The notes under the pieces were generated by a model. The model was not told the DNA's origin. It ran no database searches and was given only the letters and a program-made list of their open reading frames with translations. Position numbers and translations under genes: made by a program. This document shows, one piece after another, positions 9,229 to 16,432 of a DNA stretch of 64,000 nt (its first letter is position 1; the number at the start of each line of letters is the position of its first letter). Source of the DNA: Oscillospiraceae bacterium (GTDB lineage: Bacteria; Bacillota; Clostridia; UMGS1840; HGM11507); contig SVKB01000002.1 of the NCBI GenBank assembly GCA_015068665.1, forward strand, positions 62,001-126,000. Reading direction: 5' to 3'.

Positions 9229-9702
9229 TTATTTTGAAACATTAAGAATTTTATATTTCATTATGCCCTGGGGTGCGTCAACCTGCACCTCAGCACCCTT
9301 CTTTTTACCAAGAAGAGCAACTCCGAGGGGTGATTCATTTGAAATTTTACAAAGAGCCGGATTTGCTTCTGTGGAGCCGACGATGGTGTATTCAATTTCT
9401 TCATCGAATTCCTCGTCATAAAGCTTAACCTTACATCCGATTGTAACTATTCCCTTTGTGGATGAATCCTCCTCTATTACCTTTGCGTTTTTAATGGTGT
9501 TTTCAAGCTTAACGATTTTTTCTTCAACCTCAGCCTGTTCATTTTTTGCAGCATCATACTCTGCATTTTCGGATAAATCGCCAAAAGAAAGTGCTTCCTT
9601 GATTTTTTCGGCAATTTCCTTTCTTTTTTCTGTTTTGAGATATTCCAGCTGGTCTTTTAAATTCTGCAGACCTTCTGCAGTAAGTAATATTTCCTTGGCC
9701 AT
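9229..9702 (-). CDS. greA: Transcription elongation factor GreA
   Basis: A 157-residue protein with the N-terminal coiled-coil hairpin (about residues 1-75, [15 protein letters not shown] near the tip, carrying the acidic residues that reach the RNA polymerase active site). The C-terminal FKBP-like domain follows ([14 protein letters not shown]...[13 protein letters not shown]). GreA stimulates RNA cleavage by backtracked RNA polymerase. Length is normal. GGAGG lies 9 nt before the ATG. It is the promoter-proximal gene of a greA-lysS operon, an arrangement seen in many Clostridia. Confidence 0.97.
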   Translation of the reverse strand: MAKEILLTAEGLQNLKDQLEYLKTEKRKEIAEKIKEALSFGDLSENAEYDAAKNEQAEVEEKIVKLENTIKNAKVIEEDSSTKGIVTIGCKVKLYDEEFDEEIEYTIVGSTEANPALCKISNESPLGVALLGKKKGAEVQVDAPQGIMKYKILNVSK

Positions 9703-9739
9703 TGCAATTATCCTCCATTTTAAACTAATCTATCGGTCT

Positions 9740-9768
9740 ATTTTACTATATTGTCCGATTATTGTCAA
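9740..9768 (-). promoter_or_regulatory. Sigma-A-type promoter for greA-lysS
   Basis: On the minus strand TTGACA (9763-9768) and TAAAAT (9740-9745) are separated by exactly 17 nt, about 40 nt upstream of the greA start. Confidence 0.85.
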
Positions 9769-9894
9769 GTATTTTTTCATAATTATATTATTAACCGCAC
9801 GGATATATTATGAGTATTCCGCCTGTTTTTAGTCCCCTTCCTGCATAAAAGATATTTTTTCCAAATACACATAATAAAAAAAGGTTATGATTAT

Positions 9895-10581
9895 ATGATA
9901 AAAAATTGTCTTATAACAAAGGGAAAATGCCGTTTTTTAAAGTTTGGAGCGGAAACTGAAATCAGTGATTTTTTAATTATAAGAATTTCCCGTGAAAATA
10001 AATTTTCAGCAAGGAAAATTTGTAAAATTCTCGAAAAAAACAAGATTTTAAATCTTGCCTTTGAAAATGGCTTTTCAGAAGAATTCAAAGCCTATTTTAA
10101 AGGAAAAATCAACATTCTTGAAAAAGGAAAAATTCTTTTTGCCAATACGGATAAAATTATAAACAAGCTTTGTGTTTCCTACGGAATTGAGAATGGAAGC
10201 CTGCGACTTGGAATCATCCCCGGTTATAAAACCGAGGCGCTTTTAAAGCTTACGGAGAATATAAGTTTAAAGCTTAAAACTGTTGAGATTTATGAAAACA
10301 GCAAGGAAATTTCAAGGCTCGCGGGAGATTTCTATCTTACGACGGGTATTCCTGTTATATTAAAAAGCACCCCGGATTTTACGGGGTGCGATATGCTGAT
10401 TTATCTTAGTAAAACAAAGCTTACGGATTTTAAGGGAAGACTTATTGATATTTTTGATTTAACCGACCAAAAAGGAATAAAAGATATAAAATCAAAGGTT
10501 AAAAATCCCTATAACATAAGTGACTGTGTTTTTTTAAGGCTTATGAATAAGCCCTTTGACATTAAATGCTTTAAGTTTTAG
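9895..10581 (+). CDS. Hypothetical protein, no family recognised
   Basis: A 228-residue open frame with an AAGG sequence about 11 nt before its ATG and no competing frame. I do not recognise a family. The protein is Lys/Ile/Phe-rich, with beta-strand-like segments in the first half and alternating strand/helix patterns in the second (GSLRLGIIPGYKTEALLKL; GCDMLIYLS), which could be a small alpha/beta domain. No signal peptide or membrane segment is evident. It is the only plus-strand gene between greA-lysS and the argC-argB region. It overlaps the stop of the convergent 59-residue gene by 4 nt. Base use is AT-richer than its neighbours. Confidence 0.6.
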   Translation: MIKNCLITKGKCRFLKFGAETEISDFLIIRISRENKFSARKICKILEKNKILNLAFENGFSEEFKAYFKGKINILEKGKILFANTDKIINKLCVSYGIENGSLRLGIIPGYKTEALLKLTENISLKLKTVEIYENSKEISRLAGDFYLTTGIPVILKSTPDFTGCDMLIYLSKTKLTDFKGRLIDIFDLTDQKGIKDIKSKVKNPYNISDCVFLRLMNKPFDIKCFKF

Positions 10582-10757
10582 CTTTTTCTCTCCTCCTCGG
10601 AGGCTATGGGCTCCTGGATAAATTTGTACATTTCGTTATACCTTAAAAGCTCCTCCTCGGTGCCCATGCCCTCTGCAACAAGACCTGTGCAGTCACACAT
10701 TGCGGAAACCTTGAAATCCATTTCTTCGGGAAGCTTATTTTTTTCTTTTTCATTCAT
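10578..10757 (-). CDS. Small hypothetical protein (59 residues)
   Basis: The start is taken at ATG 10755-10757 (MNEKEKNKLPEE), preceded by GAGGTG at good spacing; an apparent earlier start is a GTG inside the ribosome binding site and less likely. The product is soluble and acidic with a CDC pair (SAMCDCTGLVAEG) that could bind metal, but no family is recognised. Its stop overlaps the stop region of the convergent gene at 9895-10581. It lies downstream of the DUF362 gene by about 90 bp on the same strand. Function unknown; coding status rests on the RBS and open frame. Confidence 0.5.
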   Translation of the reverse strand: MNEKEKNKLPEEMDFKVSAMCDCTGLVAEGMGTEEELLRYNEMYKFIQEPIASEEERKS

Positions 10758-10847
10758 AAAAATCACCTCGGTAATATTTTATGAATTTTTTAAAATTTGT
10801 ATTCATTTTTCCCTTTTCGAAAAATTTCCGAAGAATTTTTGTGTTCA

Positions 10848-11786
10848 TTATCCGTTAAATGGCACAACATCTTTTACCGCGTCATTTACCGAAATAACGG
10901 TATCATCATTATCAATATCAATTAAATCGTAAGAGTCTGTACCCATACCCAGCTCCTTCATGTAAGAAAGCTGGCGAGGCCCCTGTCGGGATTCAATTCT
11001 TTCAACAAGATCCTTCTTATCATCTTCCTTCAAAGCATATACAAGGTCAACGGATGCCTTGTCAACAGCCAGAATATCCAAAGACGCACATATCCCTATA
11101 TTCGGAGTAACGACGGGTGCAGCGTGAATTCCTTCACAATCACAGGAAACCGACATATTTCTGAGCACATTTATATATCCGATGTTTTTCCCGAACAGAT
11201 CGGTTACTGATTTTGTGGATTCGGTCATTCTCTCCATGAAAATTTCACCCTCGGCAGACCATACAGATTCGGTTTGCGGAAGCTGATGAATAAGCTTTTT
11301 ACCAATTTTACCGTCTGCACAACCGATACCGATATTTTTATTTGAACCGCCGAAGCCTCCCATAACATGCCCTTTAAAGTGAGTAAGAGCAAGCAACGAA
11401 TCGTAATTTTTTATATTTTTTCCAATCGACATTTCCTTAAACCATTTTCCTCCCTCTACAGGAAGCATAACGGTTCCTGTCTCTTCAATAATATCCACGG
11501 GGCAAAAGGTCCAGCCGTTAACCTTCAGGGTATCACGGTGCTTTTCGGTAGTATAACGGTCTCCGTCATAGAGAGTATTTGTTTCAATAATTGCGCCCTT
11601 TGAGATTTCACGGTCAAAAAGCGCTTTAACCCACGGTCTTGGAATAATGTTAGGCCCGTGCTTTTCACCGGTATGGAGTTTAACCGCAATTCTGCCGGTC
11701 AGATTTTCACAAATTCTTTTATATATTTTTAAAAGTCCCTTTTCGGATAAATCTCTTGTAAAGTATACAATTGCCTTATTACTCAT
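10848..11786 (-). CDS. DUF362 domain-containing protein
   Basis: I choose ATG 11784-11786 (MSNKAIVYFTRD) because GGAGGTG lies just upstream; this gives 312 residues. The sequence matches the DUF362 family throughout: AVKLHTGEKHGPN, the NTLYDGDRYTTEKHRDTL segment, LLALTHFKGHVMGGFGGSNKN and the CxCxG-type CDCEGIHAAPV region. Many DUF362 proteins carry an attached 2x[4Fe-4S] ferredoxin domain; this one does not, though several Cys residues remain. The family's reaction is not established. It follows the SCIFF peptide gene on the same strand but is separated from it by a terminator. Confidence 0.85.
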   Translation of the reverse strand: MSNKAIVYFTRDLSEKGLLKIYKRICENLTGRIAVKLHTGEKHGPNIIPRPWVKALFDREISKGAIIETNTLYDGDRYTTEKHRDTLKVNGWTFCPVDIIEETGTVMLPVEGGKWFKEMSIGKNIKNYDSLLALTHFKGHVMGGFGGSNKNIGIGCADGKIGKKLIHQLPQTESVWSAEGEIFMERMTESTKSVTDLFGKNIGYINVLRNMSVSCDCEGIHAAPVVTPNIGICASLDILAVDKASVDLVYALKEDDKKDLVERIESRQGPRQLSYMKELGMGTDSYDLIDIDNDDTVISVNDAVKDVVPFNG

Positions 11787-11877
11787 ATAAAACACCTCCG
11801 TCTTTATTTTATCAGTATATAAATACAATGTCAACGATAACCGTTTTACAGGTTGAAAATTACAGATGCAGGGAAAT

Positions 11878-11911
11878 CAAAAAATGTGCCTGCAATCCGG
11901 CAGACACATTT
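11878..11911 (-). terminator. Terminator downstream of the SCIFF peptide gene
   Basis: On the minus strand arms 11900-11911 and 11882-11893 pair over 11 of 12 positions (GCAG and CACATTT against CTGC and AAATGTG), followed by six T. It begins about 36 nt after the scfA stop. Confidence 0.8.
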
Positions 11912-11946
11912 ATTGTTATCCCATTTTATTATACAGAAGTTTTTGA

Positions 11947-12093
11947 TTATTTGCTTAATCTTTCGCACTTCTGATTAGCAACTGTGCAGGAAGTTTTGCA
12001 AGCTGACTGACAGGAAGTCTGACATTCGCCGCATCCGCCTTTTTTGCTTGTTTCTTTTAAGTTACAGGTTTTTAAAGTTGTGATATGTTTCAT
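11947..12093 (-). CDS. scfA: SCIFF ranthipeptide precursor (six cysteines in forty-five residues)
   Basis: A 48-residue gene. The translation begins MKHITTLKTCNL and continues with the unmistakable SCIFF core CGECQTSCQSACKTSC followed by TVANQKCE. SCIFF peptides are near-universal in Clostridia and are modified by the radical SAM maturase ScfB, which forms Cys sulfur-to-carbon thioether links. Cys are at 10, 21, 24, 28, 32, 36 and 43, so seven rather than six; Cys10 is the extra one. The RBS GGAGG lies upstream of ATG 12091-12093, and a terminator follows. No scfB homologue is present near it in this window, whereas the two genes are usually adjacent. Confidence 0.95.
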   Translation of the reverse strand: MKHITTLKTCNLKETSKKGGCGECQTSCQSACKTSCTVANQKCERLSK

Positions 12094-12156
12094 TTTTAAT
12101 ACCTCCGTTTTTTTCTATTATATGGTTATTTTAACACATTATTTTATTTAAGTCAA

Positions 12157-13032
12157 CTATTTTTCAATCATTGTTCCTATTCCTGACTTTGTGAATATTT
12201 CAAGAAGCAGGCAATGAGGAACACGTCCGTCAATTATATGAACGGATTTTACTCCCTTATCAAGAGCCTCAAGACAGCCTAAAACCTTGGGAATCATACC
12301 GCCGGTTATAACCTCCTTGCCGATAAGGTCAAGGATTTCATCCTTATTGGTATAGTAAAGAAGCTCTCCGTCCTTTCCCGTTTTGATACCCTCAACGTCG
12401 GTAAGCATAATAAGCTTTTCGGCATTTAAGCTTGCGGCAAGAGCACCTGCAACGGTATCGGCATTTATATTGTAGCTTTCTCCGTCTTCACCTACACCGA
12501 TAGGTGCTACAACAGGAATAAATTCGTCCTTAACTATGTATTCAAGCACCTTGTTGTTTATTTCAACAATATCTCCCACATAGCCGATATCGGTTTTTTT
12601 ACCGTCTACATCGGTATAAAGCTTTTTACATTTTATAAGATTTCCGTCAATACCGCAGATACCAAGGGCATTGCCTCCCTTCTGATTAAGAAGGGATACG
12701 ATTTCCTTATTGGTTTTACCGACAAGCACCATCTGGGCAACCTTGACGGTTTCTTCATCGGTTACACGAAGTCCGTTTATAAACTGACTTTCAATATTGA
12801 AGGATTTAAGGGCGGCAGAAATATCGGGACCGCCTCCGTGAACCAAAATAGGGTTAAGACCGATGTATTTTAAAAGAGTAAGATCCTCCATAACCGAGTT
12901 TTTAAGTTCCTCGTTTATCATGGCGTTGCCGCCGTACTTAACCACTATTGTTTTCCCTGCAAAGTGCTGGATATAAGGCAGGGCTTCAATAAGAATCCCC
13001 GCTTTTTTTATAAGTAATTCCATATCATTCAT
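12157..13032 (-). CDS. argB: Acetylglutamate kinase
   Basis: A 291-residue amino-acid-kinase-fold enzyme that phosphorylates N-acetylglutamate in arginine biosynthesis. Visible signatures are the nucleotide/substrate loop [19 protein letters not shown], the [15 protein letters not shown] segment and [14 protein letters not shown] near the C-terminus. Length is normal for bacterial ArgB. It follows argC by 11 bp on the minus strand, and the pair presumably shares the ARG-box promoter upstream of argC. The remaining arginine genes (argJ, argD, argF) are not in this window. RBS AAGAGG precedes the start. Confidence 0.97.
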   Translation of the reverse strand: MNDMELLIKKAGILIEALPYIQHFAGKTIVVKYGGNAMINEELKNSVMEDLTLLKYIGLNPILVHGGGPDISAALKSFNIESQFINGLRVTDEETVKVAQMVLVGKTNKEIVSLLNQKGGNALGICGIDGNLIKCKKLYTDVDGKKTDIGYVGDIVEINNKVLEYIVKDEFIPVVAPIGVGEDGESYNINADTVAGALAASLNAEKLIMLTDVEGIKTGKDGELLYYTNKDEILDLIGKEVITGGMIPKVLGCLEALDKGVKSVHIIDGRVPHCLLLEIFTKSGIGTMIEK

Positions 13033-13043
13033 AGCTGTACCTC

Positions 13044-14084
13044 TTATAAATAAAATCCCGGCTTATCAAGTCCGGTAGTTTCTTCAAGTCCGAACATAAT
13101 ATTCATATTCTGAAGAGCCTGACCTGCCGCACCCTTTACGATATTGTCAATTACAGCAGTAATAACAACTCTCTTAAGGCGTTTATCCACCTTAAAGCCG
13201 ATGTCAATAAAGTTGGAGCCTGCTACATGATTAGTTTCGGGAAGCTGTCCCGGCTCGTAAACTCTTACAAAATATTCATTCTTGTAAAATTCCTTGTATA
13301 TGTTATATATGTCCTCATCGGTTACATCCTTTTTAAGATTTGCATATACCGTTGCAAGAATGCCTCTTTTAAGAGGAATAAGATGAGGTGTAAAGGAAAC
13401 CATTATATCCTTTGATGCAAACTTAGAAAGCTCCTGCTCTATTTCCGAGGTGTGTCGGTGGGTTGCAATTTTATAAGCCTTCATATTCTCGGTGCGTTCA
13501 CAAAAGCTGTTACTTAAATTAGTGCTTCTTCCTGCACCGGACACCCCCGATTTCGCATCAATTATTATGGAATCCTCATCAATAAGACCGTTTTTCAATA
13601 AAGGCGCAGAGGCTAATATGGAGCAGGTTGTATAACAGCCCGGGTTACCGACTAAATCTGCATTCTTTATTTTATCACGGTGAAGCTCGCAAAGACCGTA
13701 AACAGCTTTTTTTAAAAGCTCCGGATTCGTGTGAGGTACTTCATACCATTTTTCATATACCTCGGGGTCATCGTATCTGAAATCTCCGCTGAAGTCGATG
13801 ATTTTTACACCCTTTTCATAAAGTTTTGTTATAACCTCCTGGGATGCACCGTGGGGCAATGCGGTAAATACCACATCGGAATCCCTGACAATTTCATCTA
13901 TATCAAGGTCGGAAAGTACAAAATCATATTTTCCCGAAAAATTTGAATATATCTCACTTAAGCGCTGCCCTGCAAAGCTTTTGGACACAAGATGTTTAAT
14001 TTCCACACCTCCGTGACCACAAAGTAATCTTAAAAGCTCAACCCCTGCATATCCGGTTGCGCCGACTATAGAAACTTTTATCAT
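13044..14084 (-). CDS. argC: N-acetyl-gamma-glutamyl-phosphate reductase
   Basis: The start at ATG 14082-14084 ([14 protein letters not shown]) is set by AAGGAG just upstream, giving 346 residues. A Rossmann NADP site (VGATGYAG), the catalytic-Cys motif GNPGCYTT and the substrate-domain KSGVSGAGR segment identify ArgC, which reduces N-acetylglutamyl phosphate to the semialdehyde. It forms an operon with argB. The transcript would start from a promoter whose -35 element overlaps an ARG-box-like palindrome, consistent with repression by an ArgR/AhrC-type protein when arginine is plentiful (inference). Confidence 0.97.
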   Translation of the reverse strand: MIKVSIVGATGYAGVELLRLLCGHGGVEIKHLVSKSFAGQRLSEIYSNFSGKYDFVLSDLDIDEIVRDSDVVFTALPHGASQEVITKLYEKGVKIIDFSGDFRYDDPEVYEKWYEVPHTNPELLKKAVYGLCELHRDKIKNADLVGNPGCYTTCSILASAPLLKNGLIDEDSIIIDAKSGVSGAGRSTNLSNSFCERTENMKAYKIATHRHTSEIEQELSKFASKDIMVSFTPHLIPLKRGILATVYANLKKDVTDEDIYNIYKEFYKNEYFVRVYEPGQLPETNHVAGSNFIDIGFKVDKRLKRVVITAVIDNIVKGAAGQALQNMNIMFGLEETTGLDKPGFYL

Positions 14085-14111
14085 TTTATCCACTCCTTCT
14101 GATTTCAAATT

Positions 14112-14141
14112 ATTATACATTAAAATGCATAAAAATGCAAT
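14112..14141 (-). promoter_or_regulatory. argC promoter with overlapping ARG box
   Basis: On the minus strand TTGCAT (14135-14140) and TATAAT (14112-14117) are 17 nt apart. The stretch 14124-14141 on the plus strand matches the published Bacillus AhrC/ArgR box (CATGAATAAAAATKCAAK) at 16 of 18 positions by eye, covering the -35 and most of the spacer. Repression by an arginine regulator is the natural inference. Confidence 0.8.
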
Positions 14142-14159
14142 ATATTTTTAAAATAATTC

Positions 14160-14187
14160 TTGATTTATTTTACGGGTATGGTATAAT
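14160..14187 (+). promoter_or_regulatory. Promoter for the YhcH-like gene
   Basis: TTGATT (14160-14165) and TATAAT (14182-14187) with a 16-nt spacer lie about 30 nt before the start codon. It points away from the divergent argC promoter. Confidence 0.75.
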
Positions 14188-14217
14188 ACTTATATAAAAT
14201 AAAAGGAGATGTTACAA

Positions 14218-14667
14218 ATGATTCTTGACAACATTAAAAACAAAGAGCTTTACTACAAGCTTGGCGAAGGCTTTAAAATCGGTCTTGATTTTATTGACAA
14301 ATGCAGAGCTGAAGGCATTGAAGTGGGCAAATATGAATTAGACGGCAAAAACGTTTACGCAAACGTTCAGGAATATAATTCCAAGGAAGAAGCCAAATTT
14401 GAGAACCATGATAACTATATTGATATTCAGTACATATTAAAGGGTAATGAAATGATGTACTGGGAGGATCTTGCAAAATGCACCGAAATGATTCCCTACA
14501 ATCCTGAAAAAGATGTTACCTTCTATAACGACACCGATTCCGCAGTTGCATTAGAGGTTAATGAGGATGAATTCGCTGTATTCTTCCCCAACGATGTTCA
14601 TAAACCCGGCATGAAAATCAAGGAAAGCTTACCGGTTAAGAAAATACTTATAAAAATTCACATATAA
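14218..14667 (+). CDS. YhcH/YjgK/YiaL (DUF386) family protein
   Basis: The start is the ATG at 14218, about 11 nt after AAGGAG; an ATG at 14209 lies inside that site and is too close. The 149-residue product has the DUF386 beta-sandwich pattern: EYNSKEEAKFENHDNYIDIQYI, a W-containing MMYWEDL strand and AVFFPNDVHKPGM, whose His residues are the conserved metal/sugar-site candidates. Family members accompany sialic acid, glucuronate or galactoside catabolism; the reaction is not firmly established. This copy has no sugar-catabolic neighbours, sitting between argC (divergent) and a structured repeat element. Confidence 0.87.
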   Translation: MILDNIKNKELYYKLGEGFKIGLDFIDKCRAEGIEVGKYELDGKNVYANVQEYNSKEEAKFENHDNYIDIQYILKGNEMMYWEDLAKCTEMIPYNPEKDVTFYNDTDSAVALEVNEDEFAVFFPNDVHKPGMKIKESLPVKKILIKIHI

Positions 14668-14700
14668 CAAAAAGGGGACTGTAAATTTATTTACAGTCCC
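14668..14700 (-). terminator. Terminator closing repeat copy 1
   Basis: A 12-bp stem (14675-14686 with 14689-14700) is followed on the minus strand by CC and five T. The stem may also slow plus-strand transcripts leaving the YhcH-like gene. Confidence 0.8.
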
Positions 14701-14970
14701 TAAAACAATTCAGAGGGGATAGGAAAAAATCTTCAGAATGGATAAACTTAGCCAAAATCTTTGATTTTGGGTTACCCGCAGCTGTATGAGATACAGCAAG
14801 TGGCTAAGTTTATTCATAACCAAAAACTTAAATTTTAAAGATTTTTCTAAAATCTTTACCTTTTTAATGGTTAGCCGTCGGAAAGTTATCCGACGGCTAA
14901 TTTGATAAGTTTCTCTATCAAAATCGTTGATACATCTTGTTTTTGGTGGTCTGGAGTTTTTTTACATCCC
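14668..14970 (-). repeat. Structured intergenic repeat, copy 1 (putative minus-strand RNA)
   Basis: This element is also present at 36564-36877; by hand alignment 14701-14970 differs from the second copy at about 7 of 270 positions. Read on the minus strand it shows a series of stems. TTAGCCGTCGG pairs with CCGACGGCTAA (14871-14900). AAAGATTTT pairs with AAAATCTTT (about 14836-14858). A long ATAAACTTAGCCA/TGGCTAAGTTTAT stem (14741-14814) encloses GCTGTAT/ATACAGC and CAAAATC/GATTTTG hairpins. A terminator closes the unit (GGGACTGTAAAT/ATTTACAGTCCC, 14675-14700, then five T). Ends 14675-14685 and 14961-14970 form an imperfect inverted repeat. It lies between convergent genes and directly follows the 14975 stop. 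No coding frame fits. Confidence 0.85.
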
Positions 14971-14974
14971 TTTT

Positions 14975-15649
14975 TTATTTCTTTTTTACATTTTCCATAT
15001 ACAGTCTTTCAAAATCGCTCTCCTCTATCCCCTTTTCTTCAAGATAGGTACAGGTGAAAATGGGAAGATTGCTGTGAAGTGAAAGAAAGGTAGGACTCAG
15101 CATATGTCTTGAAGCTATAATTTCGGTATTGTCTATATGCTCCTCTTTAAGCTGTTCCTCCTTAAAGGGTACAAACAAAACCGGAGTTTCAAAAACCACA
15201 GGGGTAGCAGAGCCGTCGGGATAATACCATAAATAAAAACCGTCAGCCTCTGTTGCATAGGAAAGAGCCTCTTTACTGTAATGAGCTTCGGCAAATTCCT
15301 TTTCCATCTGCATAACATCGTTAGGATATATAATCACCTGGGGAATAAGAGGTATTCCCTCCCCTTCAGGCACAGGCTTTAATCTTAAAGCCTTATCCTT
15401 TATGTCAAAAAGCCATTCCTCATCTCCTAAGGTTATGGGAACAAGACGTTCCCCCTTAGTTGATGCAACTGCCTTACAGGTGGTAAGCCGTGGCTCTTCC
15501 GCGGTAACATTTACGGTTATTTCGATCCTGTCCTCATAGGTCAGAAATTCGATTGGAATATAGCCTTTTTCCTGAGTATAAATTGCCTTTACGCAAACAT
15601 CAAACATATTTTCCTTAAGTATAGGTTTTTCCTTCTTTTTAAAAAACAT
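14975..15649 (-). CDS. Hypothetical protein (224 residues)
   Basis: I do not recognise the family. The product starts MFFKKKEKP and is a soluble, acidic protein with alternating beta segments (YIPIEFLTYEDRIEITVNVTAEE, EEWLFDIKDKALRLKP) and no signal peptide or membrane segment. There is a weak GGCGG-type RBS. It lies about 5 nt upstream (in the transcription sense) of repeat copy 1, which could form its 3' UTR. The CAP-domain gene is further upstream on the same strand beyond 57 bp. Function unknown; coding potential is good because the frame is long and has an RBS. Confidence 0.6.
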   Translation of the reverse strand: MFFKKKEKPILKENMFDVCVKAIYTQEKGYIPIEFLTYEDRIEITVNVTAEEPRLTTCKAVASTKGERLVPITLGDEEWLFDIKDKALRLKPVPEGEGIPLIPQVIIYPNDVMQMEKEFAEAHYSKEALSYATEADGFYLWYYPDGSATPVVFETPVLFVPFKEEQLKEEHIDNTEIIASRHMLSPTFLSLHSNLPIFTCTYLEEKGIEESDFERLYMENVKKK

Positions 15650-15706
15650 TTTTCCGCCTCCGTTCCCCGGTATTATAACACAGGTTACGGAATATGTAAA
15701 GTTTTT

Positions 15707-16309
15707 TTACGGTCTTATAAACATCTGGGTCCAGTAATTGCCATTCTCAACATAGCCTACACCGATTTTTGTATATTTTTCACTCAAGATATTTGCACGG
15801 TGCCCTGAAGAATTCATCCAGGATTTAACTACCGCTTCAGGAGTTTTCTGACCTCTGGCAATATTTTCTGCCGCATAGGAATATGTAATGCCGAAGCTTT
15901 TCATCATATTAAAGGGTGAGCCGTAGGTTGGCGAGGTGTGAGAAAAATATCCCTTATCCTTCATATCCTGTGATTTTATCCTTGCAACTCTTGATAATTG
16001 CCAGTCATAAGAAAGCGGTTTAAGGTTGTATTTTGCTCTCTCTGTGTTCACAAGCTCAATTACCTTCTTCTCATACGCTGTTACCTTACTGTCGGTAACA
16101 GGTATTTTTAATATATCACCCGGATATATCAGGTCGGGATTTTTAATATGTAGATTGGAATTTTTTATCTCACTTAAGCCCACCTCATATTTTGTGGCTA
16201 TCTTCCACATGGAATCACCCGGCACTACCGTATGAGATACGTCTGCCGACACGGTTACCGTAAAAAGCATTCCGGTAACCAACGGAATTAACATTAATTT
16301 TGATTTCAT
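15707..16309 (-). CDS. LysM-CAP/SCP domain secreted protein (YkwD type)
   Basis: The start at ATG 16307-16309 (MKSKLMLIPLVTG) follows AAGGAGG; earlier in-frame ATGs lack a site. The 200-residue product has a signal peptide (about 1-22), one LysM module (HTVVPGDSMWKIATKYEVGLSEI...DLIYPGDILKIP, about 26-70) and a CAP domain (about 78-200). The CAP domain carries the usual marks: LVNTERAKYNLKPL, GYFSHTSP, AAENIARG and WMNSSGHRANIL. LysM binds peptidoglycan, so the protein is probably exported and wall-associated. Relatives appear on spore coats and vegetative walls; the activity of bacterial CAP domains is unsettled. Confidence 0.92.
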   Translation of the reverse strand: MKSKLMLIPLVTGMLFTVTVSADVSHTVVPGDSMWKIATKYEVGLSEIKNSNLHIKNPDLIYPGDILKIPVTDSKVTAYEKKVIELVNTERAKYNLKPLSYDWQLSRVARIKSQDMKDKGYFSHTSPTYGSPFNMMKSFGITYSYAAENIARGQKTPEAVVKSWMNSSGHRANILSEKYTKIGVGYVENGNYWTQMFIRP

Positions 16310-16384
16310 TTTATTTCCCTCCTTTTTCCGAAATTCATAATACCACATTATCAAAGTGAATTCAAAGGGAATAAAATGGAAAGA

Positions 16385-16417
16385 GGATGCCAAAACCGTT
16401 TTACGGTTATGACATCC
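16385..16417 (-). terminator. Probable terminator of the AAA+ ATPase gene
   Basis: An imperfect stem (GGATG...CAaAACCG with CGGTT...CATCC, two mismatches) lies 16-48 nt past the stop. The T-run is weak, so efficiency is uncertain. Confidence 0.5.
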
Positions 16418-16432
16418 CCTTGAAACCAATTA

